64,000 nucleotides of DNA, taken from Acinetobacter sichuanensis (GTDB taxonomy: Bacteria; Pseudomonadota; Gammaproteobacteria; Pseudomonadales; Moraxellaceae). This document shows, piece by piece, positions 49,322 through 58,301 of this stretch. The DNA is taken from positions 1 through 64,000 of the forward strand of contig NZ_PYIX02000010.1 of the NCBI RefSeq assembly GCF_003024515.2. Reading direction: 5' to 3'. Position 1 is the first letter of the stretch; each line of letters opens with the position of its first letter. The notes beneath the pieces were generated by a model, which had not been told where the DNA came from, searched no databases, and was given only the letters and a program-made list of their open reading frames with translations. The translations under genes were made by a program, and so were the position numbers.

Positions 49322-49640
49322 TGATGATTTTACAAAACAAGTCACATCCAAGTTAGACGGGCTTGCACATAATCATCGCAATAAAGCAGTTGTGATGAAC
49401 AATGTCCTTGATCATATTCAAGACAAATCAACGTCTCGTTATGACAACTGGAAAATGACAGGTTTTGCTCTAGCAGCAGCATTGACAGGTATTATTGTTT
49501 TACCAAATGCGTTCGATACTAAACCAACAAGCCCAACTCAACAGCATGTTGCTGTGAGTCCTAAACTTTCACCGCAAATGATGGAAGATTTAGAAATGTT
49601 ATCAGTTTTTGGTGAGGATAAAAATTCCCATGGCAGCTAA
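49314..49640 (+). CDS. Small membrane protein, putative anti-sigma factor, 108 residues
   Basis: A GGAGG site 9 bases before ATG at 49314 sets the start, overlapping the sigma gene stop by 8 bases. A cytoplasmic N-terminus (MNNDDFTKQVTSKLDGL) leads to one membrane helix (MTGFALAAALTGIIVLP, about residues 45-61) and a periplasmic tail. Genetic coupling to a sigma factor, single-span topology and a charged N-terminal helix fit a short anti-sigma factor. The family is not recognised by sequence. Inference rests on context. Confidence 0.6.
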   Translation: MNNDDFTKQVTSKLDGLAHNHRNKAVVMNNVLDHIQDKSTSRYDNWKMTGFALAAALTGIIVLPNAFDTKPTSPTQQHVAVSPKLSPQMMEDLEMLSVFGEDKNSHGS

Positions 49641-50040
49641 AAAATTAGTTTTGGCTTTTTGTGCTATCGGTTTTTTGCAAACAAGTTTTGCTGGCTTAGA
49701 GCGTTTTTGGATTTTTTCCAAAGATACGACCACTCAAGCCAATGATACATGGGACTCTCTTTCTGATGATGAGCAACGTGCATTAATTAAACGCTATCAA
49801 AACCTCAAGGAAATTCCTGAAGAGCAAAGTATTGCCTTACAACAAAAAATGGATTGGTTTACGCAACTTCCAGATGAAGAAAAACAAAAAATGCGTGAAG
49901 TATGGCAACAAATGAGCAGTACTGAACGCAATGAAATGCGTCAAAAAATGCAAAAAGCCGAAACAGCAGGACAACGTAATGAATTACGAACTGAATATAT
50001 TCAAAAATACCTTTCTGCCGTAAATTCAACTGCACACTAA
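49630..50040 (+). CDS. DUF3106-type periplasmic protein, 136 residues
   Basis: The signal peptide is MAAKKLVLAFCAIGFLQTSFA. The mature protein is a helical, Gln/Glu/Arg-rich domain with the DUF3106 pattern (WDSLSDDEQRALIKRYQNLKEIPEEQ cut to WDSLSDDEQRALIKRY, and LPDEEKQKMREVWQQM). The gene overlaps the previous one by 11 bases. It is translated in a three-gene unit with the sigma factor, so it may sense or modulate an envelope signal. The CpxP-like helical composition fits a periplasmic sensor, but that is a guess. Confidence 0.78.
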   Translation: MAAKKLVLAFCAIGFLQTSFAGLERFWIFSKDTTTQANDTWDSLSDDEQRALIKRYQNLKEIPEEQSIALQQKMDWFTQLPDEEKQKMREVWQQMSSTERNEMRQKMQKAETAGQRNELRTEYIQKYLSAVNSTAH

Positions 50041-50044
50041 TTCT

Positions 50045-50068
50045 AAGCCTCATTTTGAGGCTTTTTCA
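50045..50068 (+). terminator. Terminator of the sigma-factor operon
   Basis: AAGCCTC (50045-50051), loop ATTTT, GAGGCTT (50057-50063), then T-rich sequence. It starts 4 bases after the DUF3106 gene stop. Confidence 0.88.
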
Positions 50069-50161
50069 TTTTTTTGTATAATCTAATTCAAAAGTAACGT
50101 GCTTATTATATTTTATAGGCTATTTAGCTAATTTTAATTTATTCCTATATAGAGATAAAAC

Positions 50162-51715
50162 ATGAAAATTAAACCAATAGTCTATTTCAGCCTATTAAAT
50201 TTACCTATTTCTATGGTTTTTGCTTTAACGCTTACTGATGCACCCATTTCCAATGTCACGCTTTATCCAAAAACAGCAAAAATTGAGCGTAACATTCCCG
50301 TAAAATCTGGGGAAAATATTGTCACACTACAAGGTCTTGCTGCAAATTTTGATATTTCTCAATTACAATATCAAACTGAAAATAATATTGAGGTAAATGC
50401 TGTTTCTCACCAAGACAGTGCCTTAGATAAGCCTTCAGGTGCTGAGTCTCGTGAATTAAAAACTCAAATAGAACAGATTGAAAATAAAATCGCAGAACAA
50501 AACTCTATTATTCAAGCAGCCGAGTTACAAAATAATTTCTTAACAAATCTAACAAAAGGCTCTGCCAATAAAGTACGAAAACAGGCTTATGACGCTTTTA
50601 TTGCGATTGACCAAGCCAAAGCTGAAAAAGTGAAACTTGAGCAACGACTACAGGAATTAAGACAAGATTTAGCAGCCGTTGGAGATCATCAATTTAAACA
50701 ACGCAGCCTTAAGTTTTATGTCAAAGCACCACAAAATGGTGTAATTAAAATGAGTTATTTAGTACCTTATGCGCGCTGGCAACCCATCTATAAAGCTGAA
50801 CTTGATACACAGACCAAACAAGTAAAACTCACACGCATGGCTATGATTGCACAAAAAACAGGAGAGGATTGGTCAAATGTCAAATTAACGCTTTCTACCG
50901 CCACACCACAAGGCTATGTACAGCAATTAACACCACAAAACTGGTGGGTAGATTATTATGAGCCTCAGCCCATTCGTGTCACGCCTTTCAATGCAGGATA
51001 TTCATTTCAAGAAGCTGCCATGCCTGCACCTGTTGCTAAACTTTCCAACACTCAAGACTCTTTAGCGCAAGAACCACAATTTCCGCAATTTCAGGCAAAC
51101 AATTTAAACCTGAGCACCGAGTTTCGTTCCGATACGCAAACTACAATTTATAGCAGTCAGCAACAAATTTATTTACCTTTAAGTAGTGAAAGCTTTCCTG
51201 CCAAACTTTCTCTTTGGGTCATTCCAAAACAAAGCCAAAAAGCTTCTATGATTGCTAGTATTGCAAAACTTGATGATCATTTACCTCATGGTTTAGTCAA
51301 ATTATATCGTGATGGTGATTTTGTTGGTGAACGCCAATGGCAAAATGGGACTTCTGATCATTTAGAAATAAGCTTTGGTACAGATGATCAAATTAAAATT
51401 CATGTGATTGATTTATCAGATCAAAAAAGACCTGTTGCAGATGCTAAGTTTCAAACCGTTCAAAAGCAGCAATATAGTATTGAGAACTTACACCCTTACC
51501 CTGTTCAACTGACTGTATTTGAAGCTGAACCGCAAAGTCGCAATGGAAAATTAATGACGCATTCAACCTATCAACCACAGCCAAATCACACAACGTGGCA
51601 AGGTCAACCCAATATTAACCAATGGAATGTTGAATTAGGTTCAAAACAAAAATTTAATTTAGACCTACAACACCAGTTCACTTATCCAAATAAAGGGAAT
51701 ATATCGGGGTTTTAA
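50162..51715 (+). CDS. DUF4139 (mucoidy inhibitor MuiA-like) protein
   Basis: A 517-residue secreted protein. A signal peptide ends at LPISMVFA. An N-terminal beta domain (NVTLYPKTAKIERNIPVKSG) leads to a long coiled-coil (about residues 95-170: LKTQIEQIENKIAEQNSIIQ and AKAEKVKLEQRLQELRQ). A C-terminal DUF4139 beta domain follows (VPYARWQPIYKAELDTQTKQ, then KTGEDWSNVKLTLSTATP). Members were named for suppressing mucoidy, but the mechanism is unclear. Its stop overlaps the start of a coupled membrane protein by one base. Confidence 0.9.
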   Translation: MKIKPIVYFSLLNLPISMVFALTLTDAPISNVTLYPKTAKIERNIPVKSGENIVTLQGLAANFDISQLQYQTENNIEVNAVSHQDSALDKPSGAESRELKTQIEQIENKIAEQNSIIQAAELQNNFLTNLTKGSANKVRKQAYDAFIAIDQAKAEKVKLEQRLQELRQDLAAVGDHQFKQRSLKFYVKAPQNGVIKMSYLVPYARWQPIYKAELDTQTKQVKLTRMAMIAQKTGEDWSNVKLTLSTATPQGYVQQLTPQNWWVDYYEPQPIRVTPFNAGYSFQEAAMPAPVAKLSNTQDSLAQEPQFPQFQANNLNLSTEFRSDTQTTIYSSQQQIYLPLSSESFPAKLSLWVIPKQSQKASMIASIAKLDDHLPHGLVKLYRDGDFVGERQWQNGTSDHLEISFGTDDQIKIHVIDLSDQKRPVADAKFQTVQKQQYSIENLHPYPVQLTVFEAEPQSRNGKLMTHSTYQPQPNHTTWQGQPNINQWNVELGSKQKFNLDLQHQFTYPNKGNISGF

Positions 51716-52446
51716 TGGTTAATCAGATATCAGAAGACCCCAAAACAGAAAAAGGATTTTCGATTAAAATAATGTTTATTATTTTTCTCATTTTTATTGG
51801 ATTTTTCTTTCAAAGTCTTACCTTTAACAAACTAAAACAAGCGATGTTTATATATGAATACCATCAGGTTAAAGATTGGAAGACAGTCAAACAGTCTGAT
51901 GATTTATTTGAGTTAAAATATAATCATTCAGGAATTAATGCACGTAAAGAAACCCCAACATTTTCAATTTATGACCCTCAACTCAAAAAATATGTCATAA
52001 AAAAACAATATTCATATCTTCAGGCAAATCTTATCTATGATGCTAAATCTATATATCCTTTAAATAGTAAGAAAACATATAAGTTAGATCATGCACTATT
52101 TATAACCACCAATCAAAAAAGTGTAGTTGACCCAACCAGACCTATTATACTTTTTGTACGAGGAGAATTATTACTTGAAGATGGTCATGTTTTAACAGTT
52201 CAGGCAAATGATTATTTGCCATCATCAAAAGCCAAAGCTAAAATTCAATTGCAACGTCAATTATTCTTCTTTTTTATACCAACAAGTATTTTATTCGCAA
52301 CACTTTCAGTGTTTTTTTGTTTATACCAAAATTTTAAGGAAGATGGGGTGGATATCATCTGCTTTGCAATGACAGGTATTGCACTTTTTTATCTAGGATT
52401 TATCTCTATTTCTAAAGTCATTATTCCATGGATGAAGTTGACTTAA
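51715..52446 (+). CDS. Unknown membrane protein coupled to the DUF4139 gene, 243 residues
   Basis: The start overlaps the DUF4139 gene stop (TAATG), so it is translationally coupled. One N-terminal helix (KIMFIIFLIFIGFFFQSL) is followed by an extracytoplasmic beta-rich domain of about 140 residues. Two C-terminal helices close it (FFFFIPTSILFATLSVFFCL and GIALFYLGFISISKVI). That topology and its segment VKDWKTVKQSDDL resemble DUF3592 proteins. A role in the same process as its partner is inferred. Confidence 0.75.
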   Translation: MVNQISEDPKTEKGFSIKIMFIIFLIFIGFFFQSLTFNKLKQAMFIYEYHQVKDWKTVKQSDDLFELKYNHSGINARKETPTFSIYDPQLKKYVIKKQYSYLQANLIYDAKSIYPLNSKKTYKLDHALFITTNQKSVVDPTRPIILFVRGELLLEDGHVLTVQANDYLPSSKAKAKIQLQRQLFFFFIPTSILFATLSVFFCLYQNFKEDGVDIICFAMTGIALFYLGFISISKVIIPWMKLT

Positions 52447-52462
52447 TCATTTATAAAAATAA

Positions 52463-52484
52463 AAAACCCGCCTAAGCGGGTTTT
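52463..52484. terminator. Bidirectional terminator between the unknown membrane gene and cysN
   Basis: AAAACCCGC, loop CTAA, GCGGGTTTT, with A residues to the left and T residues to the right. It lies between two convergent genes and can serve both. Confidence 0.92.
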
Positions 52485-52503
52485 CTTAACTCAATTCAAG
52501 CTA

Positions 52504-54117
52504 TTACAGACGAACCAATTCCACAATTTTCTCAGCCAATTCTTCTGCTGTTTCCTGAGCAAAAGTAACATCTGTACCCTGCTCAACATCTGTTACAACC
52601 ACTACACCTGTTTGACGCAGCAAAGCAACCTGATCAGCGGTTAAACCTGCTTTAGCGATTGCCACTACACCTTGTTGAATCAACAAACTTTCAAGTGCTT
52701 GTGCTTGCTCCAATGCTTTAGTAGTCACCGTTACAACAGCAGGTTTCTGACCTAAACGTGCAGCACGTGCTTCCGCAGTCACAGGCTCATCATGTGCAGC
52801 CCATTCCACTGCCGCCTCAACCATACCCGCACCAACCGTTACGTTGCTTAAACGATCAATGAAGATAAACGAACCTGTATAACGGCTATCCTGATAACGG
52901 TCAAACAATACGGGTGCATCAAACTCGATTTCAACATCTGCAATCGCATTTAAATCCAGTTGATCGACCTGAGTTTTTTCTAAAGTATTCACATTGGTAC
53001 GATAGTTAATTTTCTCAACTTTGGCAGGCACAGTTTGCGTACCAATTTTGATGTTATATAACTTACCCACCACCAAAGGTTGGTCTGCCATCCACACTAC
53101 GGTCGCACGTACAGAACGTGACAAAGATGGTTGCTCACCCGCTTTCACCAAGACATTACCACGGGAAACATCAATCTCATCATTCAGCGTCAGCGTTACA
53201 GCCTGACCTGCAATCGCATGATCCAGATTGCCATCAAAGGTTACAATTTCTTTTACCGTCGATTTCTTGCCTGAAGGTAAGGCAACGATTTCATCACCCA
53301 CTTTGACTGAACCTAAAGCAATCGTACCGCAGAAACCACGGAAGTCGAGATTTGGACGGTTGACATATTGCACAGGAAAACGGAATTCATGTGCGCTGGT
53401 ATCACGCGAAATTTCAACAGTTTCCAAAGTTTCCATCAAGGTTTGACCCTTGTACCATGGTGTATTTGCAGACTTGTTGACGACGTTATCACCGTTCAAC
53501 GCCGAAATTGGCGAGAAAATGATATTGGCAGGCTTACGATCGCCCAATTGGTTGACGAAAGTATTGTATTCGTCCTGAATTTCGTTGAAACGTGCTTCAG
53601 AGAATTCAACCAAATCCATCTTATTGATCGCAACCACAATATTACGAATACCGAGCAGGCTCGCAATATACGTATGGCGACGGGTCTGAGTTTGTACGCC
53701 ATAACGTGCATCAATCAAAATAATCGCAAGGTCAGCCGTAGATGCACCAGTCGCCATGTTGCGGGTATATTGCTCATGTCCCGGAGTATCAGCAATAATG
53801 AACTTACGTTTTTCTGTGGAGAAATAACGATACGCAACATCAATGGTAATCCCTTGCTCACGTTCAGCTTGCAGACCATCTACAAGTAACGCCAAGTCAG
53901 GTGCATCACCTGTTGTACCCACTTTTTTTGAATCACGAGTCACGGCTTGTAATTGATCTTCATAGATCAATTTTGAATCGTAAAGCAAACGACCAATTAA
54001 AGTCGATTTACCATCATCCACATTACCGCAAGTTAAAAAGCGTAATAAGTCTTTATTTTCGTGCTGTTTTAAATACGCCAAGATATCTTGGCTAATCAAT
54101 TCTGATTGATGAGACAT
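52504..54117 (-). CDS. cysN: Sulfate adenylyltransferase subunit 1 (GTPase)
   Basis: A 537-residue EF-Tu-like GTPase that drives formation of adenosine 5'-phosphosulfate with CysD. G1 is [10 protein letters not shown]3 is [15 protein letters not shown], and G4 is NKMD. Domains II and III follow, ending near [12 protein letters not shown] (about residue 433). After that there is a tail of about 105 residues containing LGQKPAVV, the sequence that begins the APS-kinase (CysC) domain of CysNC fusions. The P-loop GLSGAGKS expected next is missing, so the tail looks like a decayed kinase. It is the second gene of cysDN. Confidence 0.95.
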   Translation of the reverse strand: MSHQSELISQDILAYLKQHENKDLLRFLTCGNVDDGKSTLIGRLLYDSKLIYEDQLQAVTRDSKKVGTTGDAPDLALLVDGLQAEREQGITIDVAYRYFSTEKRKFIIADTPGHEQYTRNMATGASTADLAIILIDARYGVQTQTRRHTYIASLLGIRNIVVAINKMDLVEFSEARFNEIQDEYNTFVNQLGDRKPANIIFSPISALNGDNVVNKSANTPWYKGQTLMETLETVEISRDTSAHEFRFPVQYVNRPNLDFRGFCGTIALGSVKVGDEIVALPSGKKSTVKEIVTFDGNLDHAIAGQAVTLTLNDEIDVSRGNVLVKAGEQPSLSRSVRATVVWMADQPLVVGKLYNIKIGTQTVPAKVEKINYRTNVNTLEKTQVDQLDLNAIADVEIEFDAPVLFDRYQDSRYTGSFIFIDRLSNVTVGAGMVEAAVEWAAHDEPVTAEARAARLGQKPAVVTVTTKALEQAQALESLLIQQGVVAIAKAGLTADQVALLRQTGVVVVTDVEQGTDVTFAQETAEELAEKIVELVRL

Positions 54118-54170
54118 TGCTCAAAGCTCCACATATTCTTTAGAAATCGGTTTCTTTTAATCCCCCTGTA

Positions 54171-54218
54171 TCCCCCTTTTTCAAAGGGGGAAATTCTCCT
54201 CTCTTTTCTAAAGAGAGG
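54171..54218. repeat. Twin-hairpin palindromic repeat between cysD and cysN
   Basis: Two consecutive perfect stems occur in the 114-base cysD-cysN gap. The first is TCCCCCTTT (54171-54179) with AAAGGGGGA (54183-54191). The second is CCTCTCTTT (54198-54206) with AAAGAGAGG (54210-54218); each has a 3-base loop. Further C- and G-rich flanks (TCCCCCTG before, GGGAGAGA after) extend the symmetry. This resembles REP-like dispersed elements. In the message it could protect or limit cysD-cysN readthrough. Confidence 0.7.
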
Positions 54219-54231
54219 TCGGGAGAGATTC

Positions 54232-55146
54232 TTAGAAATAACCTTCCTGCTTTTTCTTTTCCATCGAGCCCGCTTCATCATGGTCAATCATACGACCTTG
54301 ACGCTCAGAACTCGTTGCCAAAAGCATTTCTTGGATAATTTCAGGCAATGTGTCTGCTGTAGACTCCACCGCACCTGTCAATGGATAACAACCTAAAGTA
54401 CGGAAACGTACCGATTTCATTTGTGGAACTTCACCTTCTTTCAGGCGCATACGTTCATCATCCACCATGATCAGTGTGCCATCACGTTCAACCACAGGAC
54501 GTTCCGCAGCCAAATACAAAGGCACTAAAGGAATGCTCTCTTGGTAAATATATTGCCAGATATCCAGCTCGGTCCAGTTCGACAATGGGAATACACGAAT
54601 ACTTTCGCCTTTGTTCACTTTACCATTGTAAAGATTCCAAAGTTCAGGACGTTGATTTTTTGGATCCCAGCGATGTTTTGAGTCACGGAAAGAGTAAACA
54701 CGCTCTTTGGCACGAGATTTTTCCTCGTCACGGCGTGCACCACCAAATGCAGCATCAAACTTATATTTATCAAGTGCTTGTTTTAAGCCTTGAGTTTTCA
54801 TAATGTCAGTATATTTGGAGCTACCATAATCAAATGGGTTTACATTGGCATCTTTACCTTCTTTATTTTGATGCACAATCAAATCAAATCCGTGTTGTTT
54901 TGCCATATTGTCACGGAATGCAATCATGTCTTTGAACTTCCAGCCTGTGTCGACATGCAACAGTGGGAATGGAAGTTTTGCAGGATAGAATGCTTTTAAA
55001 GCAAGATGCAGCATAACCGCTGAGTCTTTCCCGATCGAGTAAAGCATGACTGGGTTTTCAAACTCAGCAGCAACTTCACGGATAATATGAATACTCTCAG
55101 CTTCAAGCTGTTTGAGATGAGTAAGTCTTTCCTCAGATATAGACAT
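54232..55146 (-). CDS. cysD: Sulfate adenylyltransferase subunit 2
   Basis: A 304-residue ATP-PP-loop protein of sulfate activation, partner of CysN. The N-terminus has [15 protein letters not shown]; the PP-loop is [20 protein letters not shown] (S-x-GKDS). [31 protein letters not shown] and [11 protein letters not shown] are typical. ATG at 55146 is preferred over a GTG three codons upstream. It is transcribed with cysN; the two are separated by a hairpin repeat. Confidence 0.97.
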   Translation of the reverse strand: MSISEERLTHLKQLEAESIHIIREVAAEFENPVMLYSIGKDSAVMLHLALKAFYPAKLPFPLLHVDTGWKFKDMIAFRDNMAKQHGFDLIVHQNKEGKDANVNPFDYGSSKYTDIMKTQGLKQALDKYKFDAAFGGARRDEEKSRAKERVYSFRDSKHRWDPKNQRPELWNLYNGKVNKGESIRVFPLSNWTELDIWQYIYQESIPLVPLYLAAERPVVERDGTLIMVDDERMRLKEGEVPQMKSVRFRTLGCYPLTGAVESTADTLPEIIQEMLLATSSERQGRMIDHDEAGSMEKKKQEGYF

Positions 55147-55288
55147 TGACAGCACCAGCTCACAAAAAGGTGTACTTATTACACATATTAAAATTTATAT
55201 TCATTATAATGATTTACACTTGAGTTCTTTTGCTTGTTTTTTTATATTGATATATAAAAACATCATAAACAAAATACTTGAGTTCATT

Positions 55289-55732
55289 ATGACCGCACAG
55301 ATTATACCTCTAGAAGAAATTAATTTCGAACAATGGCTTCCACTTTGGCAAGGTTATTTAAACTTTTATAAATCACAACTGACAGATGAACAAATAAGAT
55401 TATCTTGGAAGCGCATCACAAATCCTGAACAAGCAGATATGTTTGGTTATGCGATTCAAATTGAGGGTCAAGTGGCAGGTTTTGTGCACTTAATTTCCCA
55501 TATGAGTATGTGGACAGATTTACCTTATTGCTATTTACAAGATTTGTATGTCAATGAGCAGTTTAGAAATCAAGGTTTAGCACGTCAACTGATTGAACAT
55601 AGTTATAGCGTATGTTCTGGAAAATTTGATCGTATTTATTGGCTGATTCAAGAATCTAATATCACAGCTCAATATCTATATGATCGTATCGCTAACAAAA
55701 CAGGGTTTATTCAATATAAAAAGGCATTATAA
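55289..55732 (+). CDS. GNAT-family N-acetyltransferase
   Basis: A 147-residue acetyltransferase. Acetyl-CoA binding is seen in LQDLYVNEQFRNQGLARQLIE, the RxxGxA motif A. IYWLIQESNITAQYLYDRI is motif B. The frame extends 23 codons upstream, but ATG at 55289 has a GAG upstream and gives a normal GNAT start. The substrate is unknown. It is divergent from cysD. A small-RNA candidate region follows on the opposite strand. Confidence 0.9.
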   Translation: MTAQIIPLEEINFEQWLPLWQGYLNFYKSQLTDEQIRLSWKRITNPEQADMFGYAIQIEGQVAGFVHLISHMSMWTDLPYCYLQDLYVNEQFRNQGLARQLIEHSYSVCSGKFDRIYWLIQESNITAQYLYDRIANKTGFIQYKKAL

Positions 55733-55790
55733 AAATGATTTTGAATTTTTTATCTATAAATTCTTGCTTTTATACGGCTAAATCAAAATA

Positions 55791-55900
55791 AAAAAAGCTT
55801 ATCTCTGGAGATAAGCTATAAAGACGATTAGAAATATAATTTAGCGATTATATTCCTAATGGTAGGAATACTTCTTTATGGTCAGAAAGAAGTCTTTTCA
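55791..55900 (-). ncRNA. Candidate small RNA A (terminator-bearing, sibling of RNA B)
   Basis: Read on the minus strand, it starts near 55900. It has a first hairpin (ACTTCTTT with AAAGAAGT, plus-strand 55870-55877 and 55886-55893; loop CTGACCAT on the RNA), then a single-stranded TTCCTACCATTA and an AT-rich stretch. A rho-independent terminator follows (AGCTTATCTC / GAGATAAGCT, 55796-55817) ending in a T run. A TTAATAT element just upstream is a plausible -10. It is about 110 bases long and homologous to the copy at 55961-56072. No coding potential. Expression is inferred. Confidence 0.68.
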
Positions 55901-55960
55901 TATTAAGCGATCTATTTTTTTCATCTACTCCCTAAATAGGGATATAAATTCAAAATATTA

Positions 55961-56072
55961 AAAAAAAAGCCTATTTTTTCAAATAGGCTATAAAACGATT
56001 AAAAATATAATATTTAAATTATATCTTTAATGGTAGGAATTACTTCTTTATGGTCATTTAAAGAAGTCTTCA
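55961..56072 (-). ncRNA. Candidate small RNA B (terminator-bearing, sibling of RNA A)
   Basis: Same architecture as RNA A. The hairpin is ACTTCTTT with AAAGAAGT (56042-56049 and 56060-56067), with RNA loop AAATGACCAT. The conserved ATTCCTACCATTA follows, then an AT-rich linker. The terminator AGCCTATTT / AAATAGGCT (55968-55989) ends in at least eight T residues on the minus strand. It lies directly downstream of the Wzi-like gene on the same strand. It could be independently transcribed or processed from that message. The conserved CCUACC would be expected to pair with GGUAGG-like target sites. Confidence 0.68.
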
Positions 56073-56093
56073 CAGTTTAAATGACTTTAGCTC

Positions 56094-56128
56094 TGCCAAG
56101 TATCCCTGAGTTCAGGTATTTCTTGGCA
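56094..56128. other. Imperfect inverted repeat downstream of the Wzi-like gene
   Basis: TGCCAAG (56094-56100) and CTTGGCA (56122-56128) enclose ATCCCTGA/TTCAGGTAT. It lies 13 bases after the wzi-like stop on the minus strand. No T run follows on the minus strand, so termination is weak at best and readthrough into RNA B is possible. Confidence 0.55.
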
Positions 56129-56140
56129 TTTAATGAACAA

Positions 56141-57604
56141 TTAATAACCAAAAATTGCTTTATCTAATGGAATTTCCACACCAACCGATGCACCTGCATC
56201 ATTCCCTTGATGATCTGAATCACTTACCCAAGCATTAATTTTTAAAGGCACAGTCGGTTTTAAATAATGTGTCCAAGTTAAATCAAGTGCCTTAATTTTA
56301 TCATCTTCTGGGAAAGCAACATTGATTAAACGATTTGATTGATTTACTTTAGCAAAAATCGCACGACCACTTAGACGATTCATAAGATCAAAGCGAATGT
56401 CACCACCGACTGAGACCATTTCACCATCACCACCCATCGCATGACCTAAAGAAAAACCATGCTGATAATATCCATCTTTATAAATGTGATGGTTATAAGA
56501 AATGCCTTTTGCATCACCATTTGTTTCGGTGTTCGCCCATTCAGCATAAACTTGGAATGGCATATCTTTATAAGATGAAGAATAATCTGCACCCGCTAAA
56601 TACATTTTTTTAGAGGGTAATAAACCAGCTTCATCTTCACCAATAAATTGCCCATACAAGCTCATCGGAACGTTAGCCAATTGTTGTAAATTCAAACGAG
56701 CATCAAAACCTGCCAATTGGTTTGATGCATTTCCCTCTCCTGAACAGCCTTGTGCATTACATTCGTTATCTTTACCGACAAAAGCATTCCAGTAAGCTTT
56801 TGCACTCCCTGGCTGACCTTCACCATCAATTTGGAAAGTACGTGATGCACCTAACTCTAAATAAGGTAAAGGCTGTGCAGTTAAACGTAAACCCACTAAA
56901 TTCGTATCTGGTACTGCTTTATAATCATCTAAGCGACCTACAAATGCTTGATATTGCCAAGGTCCAATCCAAGATAACCATTTCGATTCAAAGGCATTTT
57001 GTTCTGCACGTTGTGCAGTAAAGCCATAGACAGGACGACTGGCATCACCACGAATCAAACTACCATCATGTCCAGGTCCCCAATATGTTGGAATTTGACC
57101 TGCAATGACCCATTGGTTGAATAATTTTCCTGCAAGATAAGAACCTTCAACATTCACATCTTGTCCATTGTCAATTTGTGGGTCTTTCTCACCAGTTACA
57201 CGTAATTTTGCATCCCAGTTTTCACCGCCTGCATTCAACTCCAATGAAGCAGCATATTGTGCTTTTTGGTTATCACCAAAAGCTTGCGGAATATTTTTTT
57301 GATCTGTTTCAGCAAATAAACCAACTTTTGCCATTTGGTTATCTGCTTTTAATGCATTTTGAATCGAGTCAATCACTTTTTGTTGTGTATTGTCAGAAAC
57401 TTTTGCTTGAGATAAAGCGCGCTGAATTTCATCACCACTCATTGGCCAAGTTGATGTGCTAATTTGAATCACACCTTGTTGATTTAACCAGTTTAAATCT
57501 GTACGAATATCTTCATTATTGAGCACCAAACCTTGTGCAAAAACGGGCAAAGACAAACTTGCTAACACGGCAGCATATAAGGATTTCTTTAAAAACATGC
57601 GCAT
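56141..57604 (-). CDS. Wzi-family (capsule assembly) outer membrane protein
   Basis: A 487-residue beta-barrel protein. The signal peptide ends at SLSLPVFA. It continues with NNEDIRTDLNWLNQQGVIQIS, as Wzi-type proteins do. AGQIPTYWGPGHDGSLIRGDASRPV is the conserved plug region; its core is TYWGPGHDGSLI. Alternating beta strands rich in aromatic residues fill the rest to the C-terminal IFGY. The family anchors capsule polysaccharide to the outer membrane. No capsule-synthesis genes are nearby, so the partner polysaccharide is unknown. A second ATG two codons in is possible. Confidence 0.85.
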   Translation of the reverse strand: MRMFLKKSLYAAVLASLSLPVFAQGLVLNNEDIRTDLNWLNQQGVIQISTSTWPMSGDEIQRALSQAKVSDNTQQKVIDSIQNALKADNQMAKVGLFAETDQKNIPQAFGDNQKAQYAASLELNAGGENWDAKLRVTGEKDPQIDNGQDVNVEGSYLAGKLFNQWVIAGQIPTYWGPGHDGSLIRGDASRPVYGFTAQRAEQNAFESKWLSWIGPWQYQAFVGRLDDYKAVPDTNLVGLRLTAQPLPYLELGASRTFQIDGEGQPGSAKAYWNAFVGKDNECNAQGCSGEGNASNQLAGFDARLNLQQLANVPMSLYGQFIGEDEAGLLPSKKMYLAGADYSSSYKDMPFQVYAEWANTETNGDAKGISYNHHIYKDGYYQHGFSLGHAMGGDGEMVSVGGDIRFDLMNRLSGRAIFAKVNQSNRLINVAFPEDDKIKALDLTWTHYLKPTVPLKINAWVSDSDHQGNDAGASVGVEIPLDKAIFGY

Positions 57605-57801
57605 TTATTCTCTAGACATTGCTGCGCTCCACCTTAGTTTTTTTCACATTTTTTTTCAATGGTGAAACTGTTTTATTACAATATTTTAACAAGTATCATA
57701 AAAAGCTCAATTAATATTGAGTTCTCTACGCTCAATCTATAAATCTAATTGAGTAAAATATAATGATAGGTATAAAAATAATGTTAACCGAGAAATTTAA
57801 A

Positions 57802-58293
57802 ATGAAGAAAATGCACCTTTGGATACTATTTTTAATTTTACTAACAACGCAACAAAGCTTCGCTGCACCAGCTTCTCGTGCGTCTATTGAAGAACTCTTA
57901 AAAATCACAAAAACGGAACAACTTATTGAGCAAACTCAAAGCCAAGTTCTCCCTGTCATGCAAGAAAGTATAAATCAATCTCTTGAAGCACAAGGCGTCA
58001 AAATAACAGATAAGGAAAAAACTAAAATAGACCAGTATTTAAAAGAAAGTAATACATTGATCTTAAATGAACTGAACTGGAAAACGCTGAAAGGCGATTT
58101 TATTCAAATTTATGCAGACACATTTGACCAAGAAGAAGTGGAGGGCTTGATCGCTTTTTATAAAACACCTGTGGGACAATCAACGATTGAGAAAATGCCT
58201 TTAGTGATGAATAAATCAATGCAACTCATGCAAGTTAAAATACAACAATTAATGCCTAAAATTATGAATAATTTAGATAAAAACCTAAAATAG
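57802..58293 (+). CDS. DUF2059 secreted protein
   Basis: A 163-residue exported protein. ATG at 57802 (MKKMHLWILFLILLTTQQSFA) gives a clean signal peptide; the frame extends 13 codons further but the upstream ATGs look unused. DUF2059 features: helical domain with EELLKITKTEQLIEQTQSQV, and VEGLIAFYKTPVGQSTIEKMPLVM near the C-terminus, with the conserved FYxTPxGQ motif. Biochemical role unknown. It converges on lysS. Confidence 0.85.
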   Translation: MKKMHLWILFLILLTTQQSFAAPASRASIEELLKITKTEQLIEQTQSQVLPVMQESINQSLEAQGVKITDKEKTKIDQYLKESNTLILNELNWKTLKGDFIQIYADTFDQEEVEGLIAFYKTPVGQSTIEKMPLVMNKSMQLMQVKIQQLMPKIMNNLDKNLK

Positions 58294-58301
58294 ACCTCAT
58301 A

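Noticed and set aside
52504..55155. Plus-strand frames opposite cysN and cysD, including one of 173 codons
   Set aside because: Shadows of the minus-strand genes, with biased translations and no support.
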